64,000 nucleotides of DNA from Azonexus sp. (GCA_017983615.1 JAGOBB010000013.1:1-64000); one strand, 5' to 3'; counted from the stretch's first letter, positions 35,292 to 46,431 are shown. The notes: a model not told the origin generated them from the letters alone. Program-made: numbers and translations.

Positions 35292-36008
35292 TCAATCCCT
35301 GAGCGCGCGAGCGACGACGGCGACCGTGACCGAGGCGGCGCCATGCAGTTTCAGCACGCGGGCACATTCGTTGGCCGTGGCACCAGTGGTCAGCACGTCG
35401 TCGACCAGCAGAATTCGCATCCCGCTCAGGTCAGCGCGGCATTCGAAGGCGCCACGCACGTTTTTACGCCGTTCCTTGGGCGCCAATTCGGCCTGGGGAG
35501 TGGTTGGCCGCGTGCGCACCAGAATGCTACGGTCGGCCCGAAAAAAGAGGCAATTTCCAAATTCGCGGGCAATTTCCGCGGACTGGTTGAAGCCGCGCTG
35601 ACGCAGGCGTTCAGGGTGCAAGGGCAGGGGCAGGGTGAGGTCGAAGCTCTCGGCGGCGAGGTGTTTCGCCAGTCGCTGCCCGCACCACTTGGCGACTGCC
35701 AGTTGATGGCCGTATTTCAGGGCATGGACGATGCGGTCGGCCGGGAAGTCGTAGCGAAAGAGGGCTATCGTCCGGTCGAAATGGGGTGGATCCTTCAGGC
35801 AGGCGCCGCAGCGTTCACCGTGCGTGGTACGGTCGGCGCAAATCGGGCAGCTAGTTTGAGGCAGCGGCGGCAAGTCGGCGACACACAATTGGCAAAGCAA
35901 TTCGCTGGCACTGTCTCCGCCGCACAGCAGGCAACTGGCCGGGAGCAGCGCATCGCCGAGGCGCCGGGCAAATCTCTTGAAGCCATCGGGGTGGGGTAAA
36001 ATTGACAT
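35292..36008 (-). CDS. comF: ComF family phosphoribosyltransferase-like competence protein
   Basis: Needed for DNA uptake in naturally competent bacteria. The 238-residue protein has an N-terminal zinc finger (CLLCGGDSASELLCQLC, then CPICADRTTHGERCGAC) and the PRPP-type loop MRILLVDDVLTTGATANECA near the C-terminus. ATG at 36006-36008 (MSILPHPDG) is preferred to longer frames. A copy of the dispersed repeat lies inside, encoding FRADRSIL just before the conserved RTRPTTPQAEL. The gene is divergent from bioB. Confidence 0.92.
   Translation of the reverse strand: MSILPHPDGFKRFARRLGDALLPASCLLCGGDSASELLCQLCVADLPPLPQTSCPICADRTTHGERCGACLKDPPHFDRTIALFRYDFPADRIVHALKYGHQLAVAKWCGQRLAKHLAAESFDLTLPLPLHPERLRQRGFNQSAEIAREFGNCLFFRADRSILVRTRPTTPQAELAPKERRKNVRGAFECRADLSGMRILLVDDVLTTGATANECARVLKLHGAASVTVAVVARALRD
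35524..35537 (+). repeat. Dispersed repeat, copy in comF
   Basis: Exact ATGCTACGGTCGGC, antisense to comF, followed by AAAAAA, AATTT and AAATT tracts. A partial TACGGTCGGC also occurs 300 bp to the right in the same gene. Confidence 0.92.
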
Positions 36009-36091
36009 CCAGCCGGAGCGTCCGCGATAATTCATAATTACCGATTTGTTTCGTGTCTGATTTTTATAGCATTTTTCACGCAAGGCCTCCC

Positions 36092-37087
36092 ATGCAAGCT
36101 AGCTCCATCGCCGCAGTTTCCCCCGATTCTCAGTACATTTCGCAGCCCGCTGTCGCCCGTCGCTGGACGGTTGAAGAGGTGCTCGCCCTCTACGAAATGC
36201 CGCTGATGGACCTGATCTGGCGCGCTCAGGGCGTGCACCGCGAAAATTTCGATGCGAACGCCATTCAACGCTCGACCTTGCTTTCGGTCAAGACCGGCGG
36301 ATGCTCCGAGGATTGCAGCTACTGTTCGCAGTCGGCGCGCTACGACACCGATACCGAGCGCGAGCGCCTGATGCCGCTCGACGAGGTGGTCGCCGCCGCT
36401 CAGGCCGCCAAGGCCAAGGGCGCCTCCCGCTTCTGCATGGGCGCCGCCTGGAAGGGCCCGAAGGACAACGATCTCGACCGCGTGCTCGACATGGTCCGCG
36501 AGGTCAAGGCGCTGGGCATGCAGACCTGTGTCACGCTCGGCATGCTCAAGGAAGGCCAGGCTGAAAAACTCAAGGATGCCGGCCTCGACTACTACAACCA
36601 CAACCTCGATACCGACAAGGATTTTTACGGTCAGGTCATCAAGACCCACACCCACGACGATCGTCTCGACACGCTGGATCAGGTGCGCGAGGCCGGCATC
36701 AACGTCTGCTCGGGCGGCATCATCGGCATGGGCGAATCCCGCAAGAACCGCGCCGCGCTGATCGTCCAGCTGGCCAACCTGCCCAAGCCGCCGGAATCGG
36801 TGCCGATCAACAACCTGGTGCCGATCCCCGGCACGCCGCTGGCCGACAACGCGCGCCTCGATCCTTTCGAGTTCGTGCGCACCATCGCCGCTGCTCGTAT
36901 CGCCATGCCGACCTCGTGGGTCCGTCTGTCGGCGGGGCGCCAGGCCATGAGCGACGAACTGCAGACTCTGTGCTTCCTGGCCGGCGCCAATTCGATGTTC
37001 TACGGCGACCGTTTGCTGACGACCGACAACCCGGACGTCGACCGCGACGACCAGCTATTCGCCCGCCTCGGCGTCAAGGCCGTTTGA
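36092..37087 (+). CDS. bioB: Biotin synthase
   Basis: A radical SAM enzyme that inserts sulfur into dethiobiotin. The 331-residue protein has the cluster motif CSEDCSYC (about residues 71-78) and later [15 protein letters not shown] and [16 protein letters not shown]. The arginine region near the second cluster reads [21 protein letters not shown] at 36092 follows an AAGG; a GTG at 36053 is possible. It is coupled to bioC. Confidence 0.97.
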   Translation: MQASSIAAVSPDSQYISQPAVARRWTVEEVLALYEMPLMDLIWRAQGVHRENFDANAIQRSTLLSVKTGGCSEDCSYCSQSARYDTDTERERLMPLDEVVAAAQAAKAKGASRFCMGAAWKGPKDNDLDRVLDMVREVKALGMQTCVTLGMLKEGQAEKLKDAGLDYYNHNLDTDKDFYGQVIKTHTHDDRLDTLDQVREAGINVCSGGIIGMGESRKNRAALIVQLANLPKPPESVPINNLVPIPGTPLADNARLDPFEFVRTIAAARIAMPTSWVRLSAGRQAMSDELQTLCFLAGANSMFYGDRLLTTDNPDVDRDDQLFARLGVKAV

Positions 37088-37977
37088 GCGCTGCCAGCGT
37101 GACTGCCGGTTTCGTCGATCGGCGCCACGTCGCCCGACGCTTTTCCCGGGCGGCGCCCAGCTACGGCGAAGGCGATTTTCTGGTCCGTGAAATTGATCGC
37201 CGGATGCAGGAAAGGCTCGACTATGTCAGTCTGCAGCCCCAACGTATTGTCGATCTGGGTTGCAGCCGCGGCGGCAGTTTTGCCGGTTTGTCAGCCCGTT
37301 ATCCCGCGGCCGAATTGGTCGGGTTGGATATTTCGCCGGCAATGCTGACAACCGGGCGTCAGCCACGGCCGGGCTGGCAGCGCTGGCTTGGAATCGGTCG
37401 CAATGCGGATCCCGTGCGCCTGGCCGCCGACGCCGCGCATCTACCACTGCAAGCCCGTTCGGCCGCCCTGGTCTGGTCCAACCTGTTGCTGCACTGGCTG
37501 GACGACCCCATTCCAGCGCTGGCCGAAGCGCATCGGGTGCTGGAGGTCGGCGGCCTGCTGATGTTCTCGACCCTGGGGCCGGACACGCTGCGTGAGTTGC
37601 GCTCGGCCTTTGCCGACGGCTATGCCCATACCCAGCGCTTCGCCGACATGCACGATCTCGGCGACATGCTGGTCGGCTGCGGCTTCGCCGACCCGGTCAT
37701 GGACATGGAAGTTGTCACCCTGACCTACGACGATTTTGACGCGATGCTGGCGGAACTGCGTGCTGCCGGCTCATCCTGCGCCATGAAGGCGCGGCGCCAC
37801 GGCCTGACCGGGCGCCAGACCTGGGCTGCCGCCCGTGCAGCCTACGAGACCATGCGCCGCGATGGTCGCCTGCCAGCAACCTTCGAGGTCATCTACGGTC
37901 ACGCCTGGAAAGCGGCGCCGAAGCAGGCGCCGGACGGCCGCGCCATCATCCGCTTCGACCTGTCGCGCAAGGGCTGA
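37084..37977 (+). CDS. bioC: Malonyl-ACP O-methyltransferase
   Basis: Methylates malonyl-ACP to start pimeloyl synthesis for biotin. It is a 297-residue class I methyltransferase with [20 protein letters not shown] (SAM motif I, about residues 56-75) and [15 protein letters not shown]. The start is not certain: TTG at 37084 overlaps the bioB stop and has AAGG upstream, and GTG at 37099 is the alternative (292 residues). Pairing with bioB supports the name. Confidence 0.88.
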   Translation: MSAASVTAGFVDRRHVARRFSRAAPSYGEGDFLVREIDRRMQERLDYVSLQPQRIVDLGCSRGGSFAGLSARYPAAELVGLDISPAMLTTGRQPRPGWQRWLGIGRNADPVRLAADAAHLPLQARSAALVWSNLLLHWLDDPIPALAEAHRVLEVGGLLMFSTLGPDTLRELRSAFADGYAHTQRFADMHDLGDMLVGCGFADPVMDMEVVTLTYDDFDAMLAELRAAGSSCAMKARRHGLTGRQTWAAARAAYETMRRDGRLPATFEVIYGHAWKAAPKQAPDGRAIIRFDLSRKG

Positions 37978-37978
37978 A

Positions 37979-38644
37979 TCAGTCCGGTTTCTGCCGGAAG
38001 AATTTCAGTGGCTTGGTGGACTGGAACTTCGGCACCGGAATCGCCTTGCGTTTCCGTTCCCGGATACGCCAGCCGAGCAGCAGGGCAACGCCGGCCGAAT
38101 AGGCCAGCGGCCACAGCACCGCCGTCGCCTTGACCAGCCAGAAGTAATGCACGCAAGCCAGAATGCTGATCAGGTAGATATTGCGGTGCAGTTCCTGCCA
38201 ACGCTTGCCGCCGAGTTTGCGAGTGGCCCAGTTGCTCGACGTTGCGGCCAGCGGAATCAGGAGCACAAAGGCGGCAAAGCCGACGGTCACGAAGGGCCGT
38301 TTGACGATGTCCCTGGCAATCTCGTCGATCTCGAACGAATGCTCGAAGCCGATGAAGGACAGGAAATGCAGGGCCGCGTAGAAAAAGCAGAACAGCCCGA
38401 GCATGCGGCGCAGGCGCGCCATCCAGGGCTGGCCGGCGATCCTTCGCAACGGCGTTACGCAGAGGGTTATCAGCAGCAGATTGAACGTCCAGGTGCCGGT
38501 CCAGCGCTGGACGAACTCGACCGGATTGGGACCGAAATCGCCGGTGTAGGCAGCCCACAACAAGCGGCCGAAGGGCAACAGGCAGACGGCGAATACAGCA
38601 GCCTTGATCAGGCTCAGTTGGCGGGGGGTGGGGTTGAAACTCAT
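37979..38644 (-). CDS. msrQ: MsrQ-type heme membrane protein (ferric reductase-like)
   Basis: A 221-residue inner-membrane protein of the YedZ/MsrQ family with about six hydrophobic segments and the heme-ligand histidines in FFYAALHFLSFIGFEHSF and WQELHRNIYLISILACVHYF. MsrQ passes electrons to the periplasmic methionine sulfoxide reductase MsrP. No msrP lies within the window, so its partner is elsewhere or different. ATG at 38642-38644 (MSFNPTPRQ) was chosen inside a longer frame. The stop lies 2 bp from the convergent bioC stop. Confidence 0.88.
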   Translation of the reverse strand: MSFNPTPRQLSLIKAAVFAVCLLPFGRLLWAAYTGDFGPNPVEFVQRWTGTWTFNLLLITLCVTPLRRIAGQPWMARLRRMLGLFCFFYAALHFLSFIGFEHSFEIDEIARDIVKRPFVTVGFAAFVLLIPLAATSSNWATRKLGGKRWQELHRNIYLISILACVHYFWLVKATAVLWPLAYSAGVALLLGWRIRERKRKAIPVPKFQSTKPLKFFRQKPD

Positions 38645-38720
38645 GCCGGAATTTCTCCGAAAATCGAGGCCGGTGCCTACTCGGTAAACATACCGATGGG
38701 CTCGTCGTTGTGGAGGGCGT

Positions 38721-39563
38721 TCAGGCCAGAAGCGCGGCGCGCAGGTCCAGGATGTCCTCTTCGGCCTCGTGCAGCAGGTCCGCGTAACGCAGCCGATTTT
38801 CCTCGCTTGGGGTCGAGTCCTCGACGAGCGCACCCGCCTTTTGCCAATCCGGCTTGGCATCAGCCAATTGCTTGGCGAAATAGAGGATGTCCCCAAGCGT
38901 GCAGGGGGTTTCCATGTCGCGGCCGTGGCTCTGGTCTCGCACTGCGTCGGTGATCTGGGGCGGTACGCCCAGAATGTGCAACAGACTCTCGCCGATGCCT
39001 TCCTGCCAGCCGGTCAGCAATTCGATCATTGCGACCTGGTTGTTGCGATACTCGGGGTATTCCGCGGCACGATACATCAGGTAGAAAACACCGATATTGT
39101 GCACCAGGCCAGTAAGCATCGCTTCATCCGGATTGACCCGGCCGAGATGCCGGGCCAGGACGCGGGCGATGGCAGCAACCTGGACAGAGTAGTCCCAGGT
39201 CTGGCGTGAAATGCTGTCGTAACCGGCCAGGTGCCGGGATTTCATCATCTGGTCCATGGCAACGGCCAGCGAGGTGGTTCGGACAATCTCGAAGCCAAGC
39301 CGGCCAATGGCGGTGCTCAGGTCGGAAATCCGTTCTCCGCTGGGATTGATGGCAACCGAGTTGGCCAAGCGTAGCAGTTTGCTGGAAATCAGCGGCTCGA
39401 CGCCTATGGCCAAGACAACCTGCTGCAGGTTGGCGAATGGATTCTTGAGCGTGTTGCGGACCAGAATCGCCGCGTCCAGGCAGGTCGGAAAATTGACATC
39501 GCCCGACAGATCGCGGGCGATGTCTTCCAGGATGCGGAAATGGGCTTTTCCGCCGCTTGCCAT
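38721..39563 (-). CDS. HDOD-domain protein
   Basis: A 280-residue cytoplasmic protein with an HDOD domain (about residues 20-215). Visible parts are FPTCLDAAILVRNTLKNPFA, LLRLANSVAINPSG, LSTAIGRLGFEIVRTTSLAV and the HD-like AMLTGLVHNIGVFYLMYRAA. HDOD proteins are non-catalytic signalling modules often tied to c-di-GMP, motility or stress. The start is 1 bp after the CBS-protein stop, so the two are one operon. No output domain follows. Confidence 0.88.
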   Translation of the reverse strand: MASGGKAHFRILEDIARDLSGDVNFPTCLDAAILVRNTLKNPFANLQQVVLAIGVEPLISSKLLRLANSVAINPSGERISDLSTAIGRLGFEIVRTTSLAVAMDQMMKSRHLAGYDSISRQTWDYSVQVAAIARVLARHLGRVNPDEAMLTGLVHNIGVFYLMYRAAEYPEYRNNQVAMIELLTGWQEGIGESLLHILGVPPQITDAVRDQSHGRDMETPCTLGDILYFAKQLADAKPDWQKAGALVEDSTPSEENRLRYADLLHEAEEDILDLRAALLA

Positions 39564-39564
39564 G

Positions 39565-39996
39565 TCAACCGGCAATATAACGTTCCAGTTGATCGATCAG
39601 GAACTGCTGTTCGCGTATCGTTTCCTTGACCAGATCGCCGATCGAGATCATGCCAATCACGCTGCCGTCGTCGTCCAGCACGGGCAGGTGGCGGAAGCGT
39701 TTTTCAGTCATCAGCGCCATGCACTCCTGCAGCGATGAGGTCGGGGTTACGTAGGCTACACGGTCGCTCATGATTTCCCGAACCAGTGTTTCCTTGGATG
39801 TCTTACCCTGAAGGATGATTTTCCGCGCATAGTCGCGTTCAGAAAAGATGCCGACCAGTTGTTCGCCATCCATGACCAGCAGCGCACCGACCTCGTGCTT
39901 GGCCATGACGGTCAGGGCGTGATACACCGTGTCGCCGGGAGCGACAATGGCCAGCGGACGGGTCCGCCCTGCGAGAAGCTGTTTGAGCGTTTTCAT
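39565..39996 (-). CDS. Stand-alone CBS-pair protein
   Basis: A 143-residue protein made of two CBS domains: VYHALTVMAKHEVGALLVMD, then VGIFSERDYARKIILQ, then LQECMALMTEKRFRHLPVLD, then VIGMISIGDLVKETI. Such proteins bind adenine nucleotides and act as energy sensors. It is directly followed by the HDOD gene, suggesting a joint signalling role (inferred). Confidence 0.9.
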   Translation of the reverse strand: MKTLKQLLAGRTRPLAIVAPGDTVYHALTVMAKHEVGALLVMDGEQLVGIFSERDYARKIILQGKTSKETLVREIMSDRVAYVTPTSSLQECMALMTEKRFRHLPVLDDDGSVIGMISIGDLVKETIREQQFLIDQLERYIAG

Positions 39997-40073
39997 GTTG
40001 TTCTCCTGCTCCGTTGGGAAGTGGGTTTGCTCAGTCTAGTCTCCTCGTCGGAGGCTGCCAAGCGGCATAAAAA

Positions 40074-40101
40074 CAAAAAGGCAGCCGAGGCTGCCTTTTT
40101 C
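40074..40101 (-). terminator. Terminator of the cytochrome c gene
   Basis: The stem GGCAGC / GCTGCC with loop CGAG is flanked by A and T runs on both sides, 15 bp beyond the cytochrome stop. Confidence 0.85.
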
Positions 40102-40116
40102 TTAGCAGTGCGCCGA

Positions 40117-40752
40117 TCAGCGCAGGCCGGCGGCGTATTCGGCGACCGCCTTGATCTCGACATCGGATAGTTTGGCAGCAATCGTGCGCATCATCTTTTC
40201 CGGATCGTTGGCGCGTTCTTCGACGCGGAAGGCCTTCAACTGGGCCTCGGTGTATTCGGCGAACTGACCTGCCAGGCGCGGATACTGTGCGGGCAGGCCG
40301 GCACCGGCCGGGCCGTGGCAGCCGGCGCAGGAAGGAATGCCCTTCTTGAAATCGCCCTGGCGCCAGATCTTCTGGCCCAGTGCCAGTTGCTTTTCATCCT
40401 TGGCAGCAGACGGCTTCAGCTTCTGGCTGGCGAACCAGGCAGCGACGTTCTTCATGTCCTCGTCGGACAACGGAGCCGCCATGCCACCCATGATCGGGTT
40501 GTTGCGGGCTGCAGGCTTGTCGCCAACCGGCTTGAAATTGCTCAATTGCTTGTAGATGTATTCTTCGACCTGACCGGCCAGGTGCGGATTGGTAGAGGCG
40601 GGGCTGTTGCCGTCGGCGCCATGGCAGGCGACACAAACGGTTTCTGCAATGACCTTGCCCTTGGCAGGATCGGCTTTTGCCTTGGCTTCTTCGGAAGCAT
40701 GGGTGATGAAACTGGTGGCAAGAAGGATTGCCATTGCCGCTGTACGGATCAT
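40117..40752 (-). CDS. Diheme cytochrome c4-type protein
   Basis: A 211-residue periplasmic electron carrier. A signal peptide (MIRTAAMAILLATSFITHAS) is followed by two class I cytochrome domains with heme sites CVACH and CAGCH. Each has downstream methionine ligand candidates (NNPIMGGMAAPLSDEDM, then DPEKMMRTIAAKLSD). It is divergent from engB, the same arrangement found in many beta- and gammaproteobacteria, where cytochrome c4 donates electrons to terminal oxidases. Confidence 0.93.
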   Translation of the reverse strand: MIRTAAMAILLATSFITHASEEAKAKADPAKGKVIAETVCVACHGADGNSPASTNPHLAGQVEEYIYKQLSNFKPVGDKPAARNNPIMGGMAAPLSDEDMKNVAAWFASQKLKPSAAKDEKQLALGQKIWRQGDFKKGIPSCAGCHGPAGAGLPAQYPRLAGQFAEYTEAQLKAFRVEERANDPEKMMRTIAAKLSDVEIKAVAEYAAGLR

Positions 40753-40817
40753 TTCGAACTCCTAGTGCGCGTTTGATGGGCGCTATGGCCGGAACGGAGG
40801 TTACAAACCTGTTATTC

Positions 40818-40823
40818 TATAAT
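40818..40823 (+). promoter_or_regulatory. -10 box upstream of engB
   Basis: A perfect TATAAT lies 37 bp before the engB ATG. No convincing -35 box is seen at the right distance. Confidence 0.4.
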
Positions 40824-40860
40824 ACTTCCCCGCCCTCTTGGCGGGTCTTCCGAGTTTTTT

Positions 40861-41523
40861 ATGCCTTTGTTCCAGCAGGCGGTGTTTTTGACAACCGTCG
40901 CCAATCTCCGCGATATGCCGCAGGATTCTGTCCGCGAAGTCGCCTTCGCCGGCCGGTCCAACGCCGGCAAATCATCCGCCATCAACACCCTGGCCGGCCG
41001 TGTTCGGCTGGCCTACGTCAGCAAGACGCCGGGCCGGACGCAGCATTTGAACTATTTCACGCTGGCCGCAGGCAAATATTTTGTCGACCTGCCCGGTTAC
41101 GGCTATGCCAAGGCGCCGGAAGCGATTCGTTCGCAATGGGAAGGCTTGATCGGCCCTTACCTGAACAAGCGCGATCAGCTGGCCGGCCTGGTGGTCATCA
41201 TGGATATCCGGCGTCCGATGACGGACCTGGATTTGCGGCTGATCGACTGGTTCCGGCCGACCGGCCGGCCGATCCACATCCTGCTGTCGAAAGCTGACAA
41301 ATTGAGCCGTCAGGAGCAGACCAAGGCCCTGCGTTCGGTCAAGGCCGAAGTGGCGACCTGGGGCGATGCCGATCTGTATTCGGTCCAGCTCTTCTCCAGT
41401 CTGAAAAAGACGGGCGTCGAGGAGGCCGAGCGGGTGCTCGCCGGCTGGCTGGAAATCGAAATCAAGCAGAAAGAAAACAAAGGGCCCCCGGATAAGGGGG
41501 GTCCGGGGGCCAAAATGCCTTAA
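40861..41523 (+). CDS. engB: Ribosome biogenesis GTP-binding protein EngB (YsxC/YihA)
   Basis: A GTPase needed for 50S subunit assembly and cell division. The 220-residue protein has G1 [13 protein letters not shown] (about residues 30-42), G3 [11 protein letters not shown] and G4 [10 protein letters not shown]. The C-terminus (about residues 205-220) is encoded by a strong inverted repeat and is rich in G, P and K. It lies between cytochrome c4 and hemB. Confidence 0.96.
   Translation: MPLFQQAVFLTTVANLRDMPQDSVREVAFAGRSNAGKSSAINTLAGRVRLAYVSKTPGRTQHLNYFTLAAGKYFVDLPGYGYAKAPEAIRSQWEGLIGPYLNKRDQLAGLVVIMDIRRPMTDLDLRLIDWFRPTGRPIHILLSKADKLSRQEQTKALRSVKAEVATWGDADLYSVQLFSSLKKTGVEEAERVLAGWLEIEIKQKENKGPPDKGGPGAKMP
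41483..41511 (+). terminator. Strong hairpin inside the end of engB
   Basis: A perfect 10-bp GC stem GGCCCCCGGA / TCCGGGGGCC around a G-rich loop, ending 12 bp before the engB stop. There is no T run, so it may act as a stabilising 3' structure or attenuator rather than a standard terminator. Confidence 0.5.
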
Positions 41524-41625
41524 CTCTGTCAAGGCACCCGCTCAGGGAGGTGAAGCGGGAGACAGCGCGTGCCATCTGCAGACTGTGACGCGGGTCAAGG
41601 ACAGAAGTTCCTCCGGAGTTGATAA

Positions 41626-42657
<1,032 letters not shown>

Positions 42658-42660
<3 letters not shown>

Positions 42661-42752
42661 TCGTTTGTCGTTAGTTGCTAGTTGTTAGCGAAGTTTGGGG
42701 GCGCCACGGCGCCCTCTGTTTTTGCTAAAGACTAACTACTAGCGACTAACAA
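42658..42752. repeat. TAGT-rich palindromic repeat, copy C
   Basis: Nearly the same as copy A: TTAGTTGCTAGTTGTTAGCG, then GGGGGCGCC/GGCGCCC around the hairpin centre, then TTTTTGCTAAAGACTAAC and CTAGCGACTAACAAC. The left end contributes the hemB TAG stop; the right end stops 7 bp short of the convergent slmA stop. Confidence 0.8.
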
Positions 42753-42758
42753 CTGCCT

Positions 42759-43367
42759 TTAGCCGCCCGGCGCGCCGGATTGCGACAGGCAGGCGAAGTA
42801 GAGCATCGGCCATTGTTGCGGCCATTGGGTCAGTGGCTCGCGCGTGAATCCGCTGCGGGCATATTGTTCCCAGCGGCCGACGACGTAGCAGCGCAGCAGG
42901 TTGGCCAGGGCGCCGAAGTCGGCGTCCGGCTTCAGGTTTTCCTGCGTTGCGGCGATACGCAGGGCTTGCTTCATGGCCGCCTCGACCTTGTCGAGCAGGG
43001 CATTGATGCGGGTTTGCAGGCGCTCGTTTTCATTGACCAGCGCATCGCCGATCAGCACCCGGGTCATGCCGCGGTTTTTCTGGGCAAAGCGGAGCAGCAG
43101 GCCGATGATCAGTTCGATCTGTTTGAAGCCTTCGGTTTCTTCCGAGGTGATCTGGTTGATCATGCTGAACAGGCTCTGCTCGATGAACTCGATCAGGCCT
43201 TCGAACATCTGCGCCTTGCTGGCGAAGTGGCGGTAGAGCGCCGCTTCGGAGCAGTCCAGCTTGCTGGCCAGCGCGGCGGTGGTGATCTTTTCCCCCTTCG
43301 GGGTTTCCAGCATTTCGGCTAGCGTCTGCAGGATTTGCAGGCGGCGTTCGCCCGGTTTTGTCGCCAT
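42759..43367 (-). CDS. slmA: Nucleoid occlusion factor SlmA (TetR family)
   Basis: Binds sites over the chromosome and blocks FtsZ assembly across the nucleoid. The 202-residue protein has a TetR-type HTH (KITTAALASKLDCSEAALYR, then HFASKAQMFEGLIEFIEQSL) and the SlmA-like middle with MINQITSEETEGFKQIELII. Neighbouring argB and a HAD phosphatase are usual in this group, which supports SlmA over a generic TetR regulator. Confidence 0.93.
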   Translation of the reverse strand: MATKPGERRLQILQTLAEMLETPKGEKITTAALASKLDCSEAALYRHFASKAQMFEGLIEFIEQSLFSMINQITSEETEGFKQIELIIGLLLRFAQKNRGMTRVLIGDALVNENERLQTRINALLDKVEAAMKQALRIAATQENLKPDADFGALANLLRCYVVGRWEQYARSGFTREPLTQWPQQWPMLYFACLSQSGAPGG

Positions 43368-43397
43368 CGGTGTCCCCTCCTCAATTTTGGTTTTTGC

Positions 43398-44042
43398 CTA
43401 ATTTTTCAGCCGACCGTAGCATTTTGGCAGCTGTGTTGCTGAGCGGATTTTAACGTCAACAAAGGGCGATTGGCGTAAGCCAGCGCTCACCCACACGGTC
43501 TTCATGCCGAGTTTCTTGGCGGTGACCAGATTGACCAGGCTGTCCTCGACCATGATGCAGCGGCGGGGATCGAGGTGTTCTGCCCGGAGCAGGGCGCGGA
43601 AGCCGGCGAGCATCGGCTTGGGCTGAAAACGGATGTTCTCGACTGAATAAACGGCGTCGAAACAGGCATCCAGGCCGGTGATGCCGAGTATGGCGTCGGT
43701 GTAATGGCGCGGGGCGTTGGAGAAAATGATTTTGCGACCGGGCAGGCGGCGCAGGGCATGGATCAGCGGCTTTTCGAAGACGACCATGCGGGCGAGGTCG
43801 GGAAACTGGTGGGTTTCGCGCAGGAAGTGTCGCGGGTCGGTGCCATGGTGGCGCATCAGGCCGAGCAGGGTGGCACCGTAGCGGTCCCAGTAGTCCTGGC
43901 GGATGCGTGTGGCTTCGTGTTCGTCGACGCCGAGGTGGCGTTCGATGTATTCGCGCATCGACCGGTTGATGTGCGGGAAGATATGCGGGCTCGCGTTGTG
44001 CAGCGTGTTGTCGAGGTCGAACAGCCAGACGGGGTTTTTCAT
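43398..44042 (-). CDS. HAD-family pyrimidine 5'-nucleotidase-like hydrolase
   Basis: A 214-residue HAD hydrolase: motif I WLFDLDNTLHN at the N-terminus, motif II IIFSNAPRHYT, and motif III/IV CIMVEDSLVNLVTAKKLGMK. It is similar to the pyrimidine 5'-nucleotidases next to slmA in betaproteobacteria; the substrate is not proven. The last residues (QLPKCYGRLKN) are encoded by a copy of the dispersed repeat, so the repeat forms this protein's C-terminus and stop region. Confidence 0.87.
   Translation of the reverse strand: MKNPVWLFDLDNTLHNASPHIFPHINRSMREYIERHLGVDEHEATRIRQDYWDRYGATLLGLMRHHGTDPRHFLRETHQFPDLARMVVFEKPLIHALRRLPGRKIIFSNAPRHYTDAILGITGLDACFDAVYSVENIRFQPKPMLAGFRALLRAEHLDPRRCIMVEDSLVNLVTAKKLGMKTVWVSAGLRQSPFVDVKIRSATQLPKCYGRLKN
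43409..43422 (-). repeat. Dispersed repeat, copy at the end of the HAD gene
   Basis: Exact ATGCTACGGTCGGC on the minus strand, followed by AAAAATT and AAAAA tracts. It is in sense orientation and encodes CYGRL. Confidence 0.92.
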
Positions 44043-44065
44043 CGCGAGACCGGGATTTTCATTGA

Positions 44066-44088
44066 AAAAGCCCGCCAGGGCGGGCTTT
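44066..44088 (-). terminator. Terminator of argB
   Basis: The stem AGCCCGCC / GGCGGGCT with a 2-base loop is followed on the minus strand by five T, 18 bp beyond the argB stop and just before the HAD gene. Confidence 0.88.
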
Positions 44089-44105
44089 CCTGAGGGGCAC
44101 GTGGC

Positions 44106-45493
<1,388 letters not shown>

Positions 45494-45529
45494 GATTGCC
45501 TCCTTGGTTGATCAAGCTTTCCTGATCCC

Positions 45530-45558
45530 AATATAGGAGGGGTTCTGCCGGTTTCAAG
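45530..45558 (-). promoter_or_regulatory. Probable heat-shock promoter of hsp20
   Basis: On the minus strand CTTGAAA (45552-45558), the sigma32 -35 consensus, is followed by CCCCTCC and TATATT (45530-45535). TTGAAA and TATATT are 16 bp apart and could also serve sigma70. It overlaps the nudB stop. Confidence 0.5.
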
Positions 45559-46006
45559 AGCTGGCTTGAATCTGTTCCGGCAGTAACAGGATGGCATCCC
45601 GGTTGGTCCAGGAAAAGCAGCGGTCGGCCGCTTCCCTCAAGGGTAGCCATTGCCAGGCACGATGCTCGGCAGGCGCCGTGGTGACCTCGATCGGCGCGGA
45701 AATACAGAGACTGAAGACGTGTTCGACGTTGTGGGTGACGCCCGGCGCGTAGCGGTGTCGCCATTCGCTGAATATTTCGAAGCTGTTGCTCAGCGACCAG
45801 TCGGAAAAGTCCGCCAGCGGGGCATCGATGCCGGTTTCTTCGAGGACTTCGCGCCGAGCGGTTTCGCTCAAGGCTTCATTCCCTTCGCGGCTACCGGTTA
45901 CCGACTGCCAGAAGCCGGAATGGGCGGCGCGTTCGAGGAGCAGGATCTCCAGCGCCGGGGTGTGGATGACGACGAGGACCGAGACGGGCTGCTTGGGGGC
46001 GGTCAT
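45554..46006 (-). CDS. nudB: Dihydroneopterin triphosphate diphosphatase (Nudix)
   Basis: Removes pyrophosphate from dihydroneopterin triphosphate in folate synthesis. The 150-residue protein has a Nudix box spanning GSREGNEALSETARREVLEE plus TGID (about residues 37-60). It follows aspS with only the RNase and barstar genes between, matching the usual aspS-nudB neighbourhood. It overlaps the barstar stop by 4 bp. Confidence 0.9.
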   Translation of the reverse strand: MTAPKQPVSVLVVIHTPALEILLLERAAHSGFWQSVTGSREGNEALSETARREVLEETGIDAPLADFSDWSLSNSFEIFSEWRHRYAPGVTHNVEHVFSLCISAPIEVTTAPAEHRAWQWLPLREAADRCFSWTNRDAILLLPEQIQASS

Positions 46007-46431
46007 GCCTCGGGGAAGGAGGGAATGCCCCGGGCCGGCGTATCGATCAGTATCCAGAAAGGTTCCAGCCGTTCGCGTCGGGCCTCGGCCACGGCCAGGA
46101 AGACTTCAATCAACGTGGTGAAGTCGTCGGGGTCGGTTGTCCGCAGGCGCTTCATCCCGCTGATCACGAGAACGTGGCCCTTGGCCGGCTGCCAGTCGGG
46201 ATCGCACAGGCAGTCAAACAGGGCGTCGAAGTTGGCGCCGTACCAGATCGGAAAATTGAGGGCGCTGCCCAGTTGGGAGAGCACGCTTTCGACCGATGCC
46301 TGCTCAGCGATATCGGCCTTCATTAGGCAGAAACGAGCACGGCTGGCTGCCGACTCGACCATCGCCAGCCGCGCTGGCGGCAAGTGATACAGGCCGGAAG
46401 CGGCAGCATCCTTCAGCGGGTTATCGCTCAT
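46003..46431 (-). CDS. Barstar-family ribonuclease inhibitor
   Basis: A 142-residue cytoplasmic protein. The inhibitor helix and loop are seen as FPIWYGANFDALFDCLCDPD (about residues 60-79). Asp69 and Asp73 match barstar Asp35 and Asp39, the residues that plug the barnase active site. There is no signal peptide. It overlaps the RNase gene by 4 bp upstream and nudB by 4 bp downstream, so it should be made together with the enzyme that it neutralises. Confidence 0.9.
   Translation of the reverse strand: MSDNPLKDAAASGLYHLPPARLAMVESAASRARFCLMKADIAEQASVESVLSQLGSALNFPIWYGANFDALFDCLCDPDWQPAKGHVLVISGMKRLRTTDPDDFTTLIEVFLAVAEARRERLEPFWILIDTPARGIPSFPEA

Noticed and set aside
35823-35840. Another full copy of the dispersed repeat in comF
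   Set aside because: Only TACGGTCGGC is shared and the leading ATGC is replaced; it could be chance in a CGGTC-rich region.
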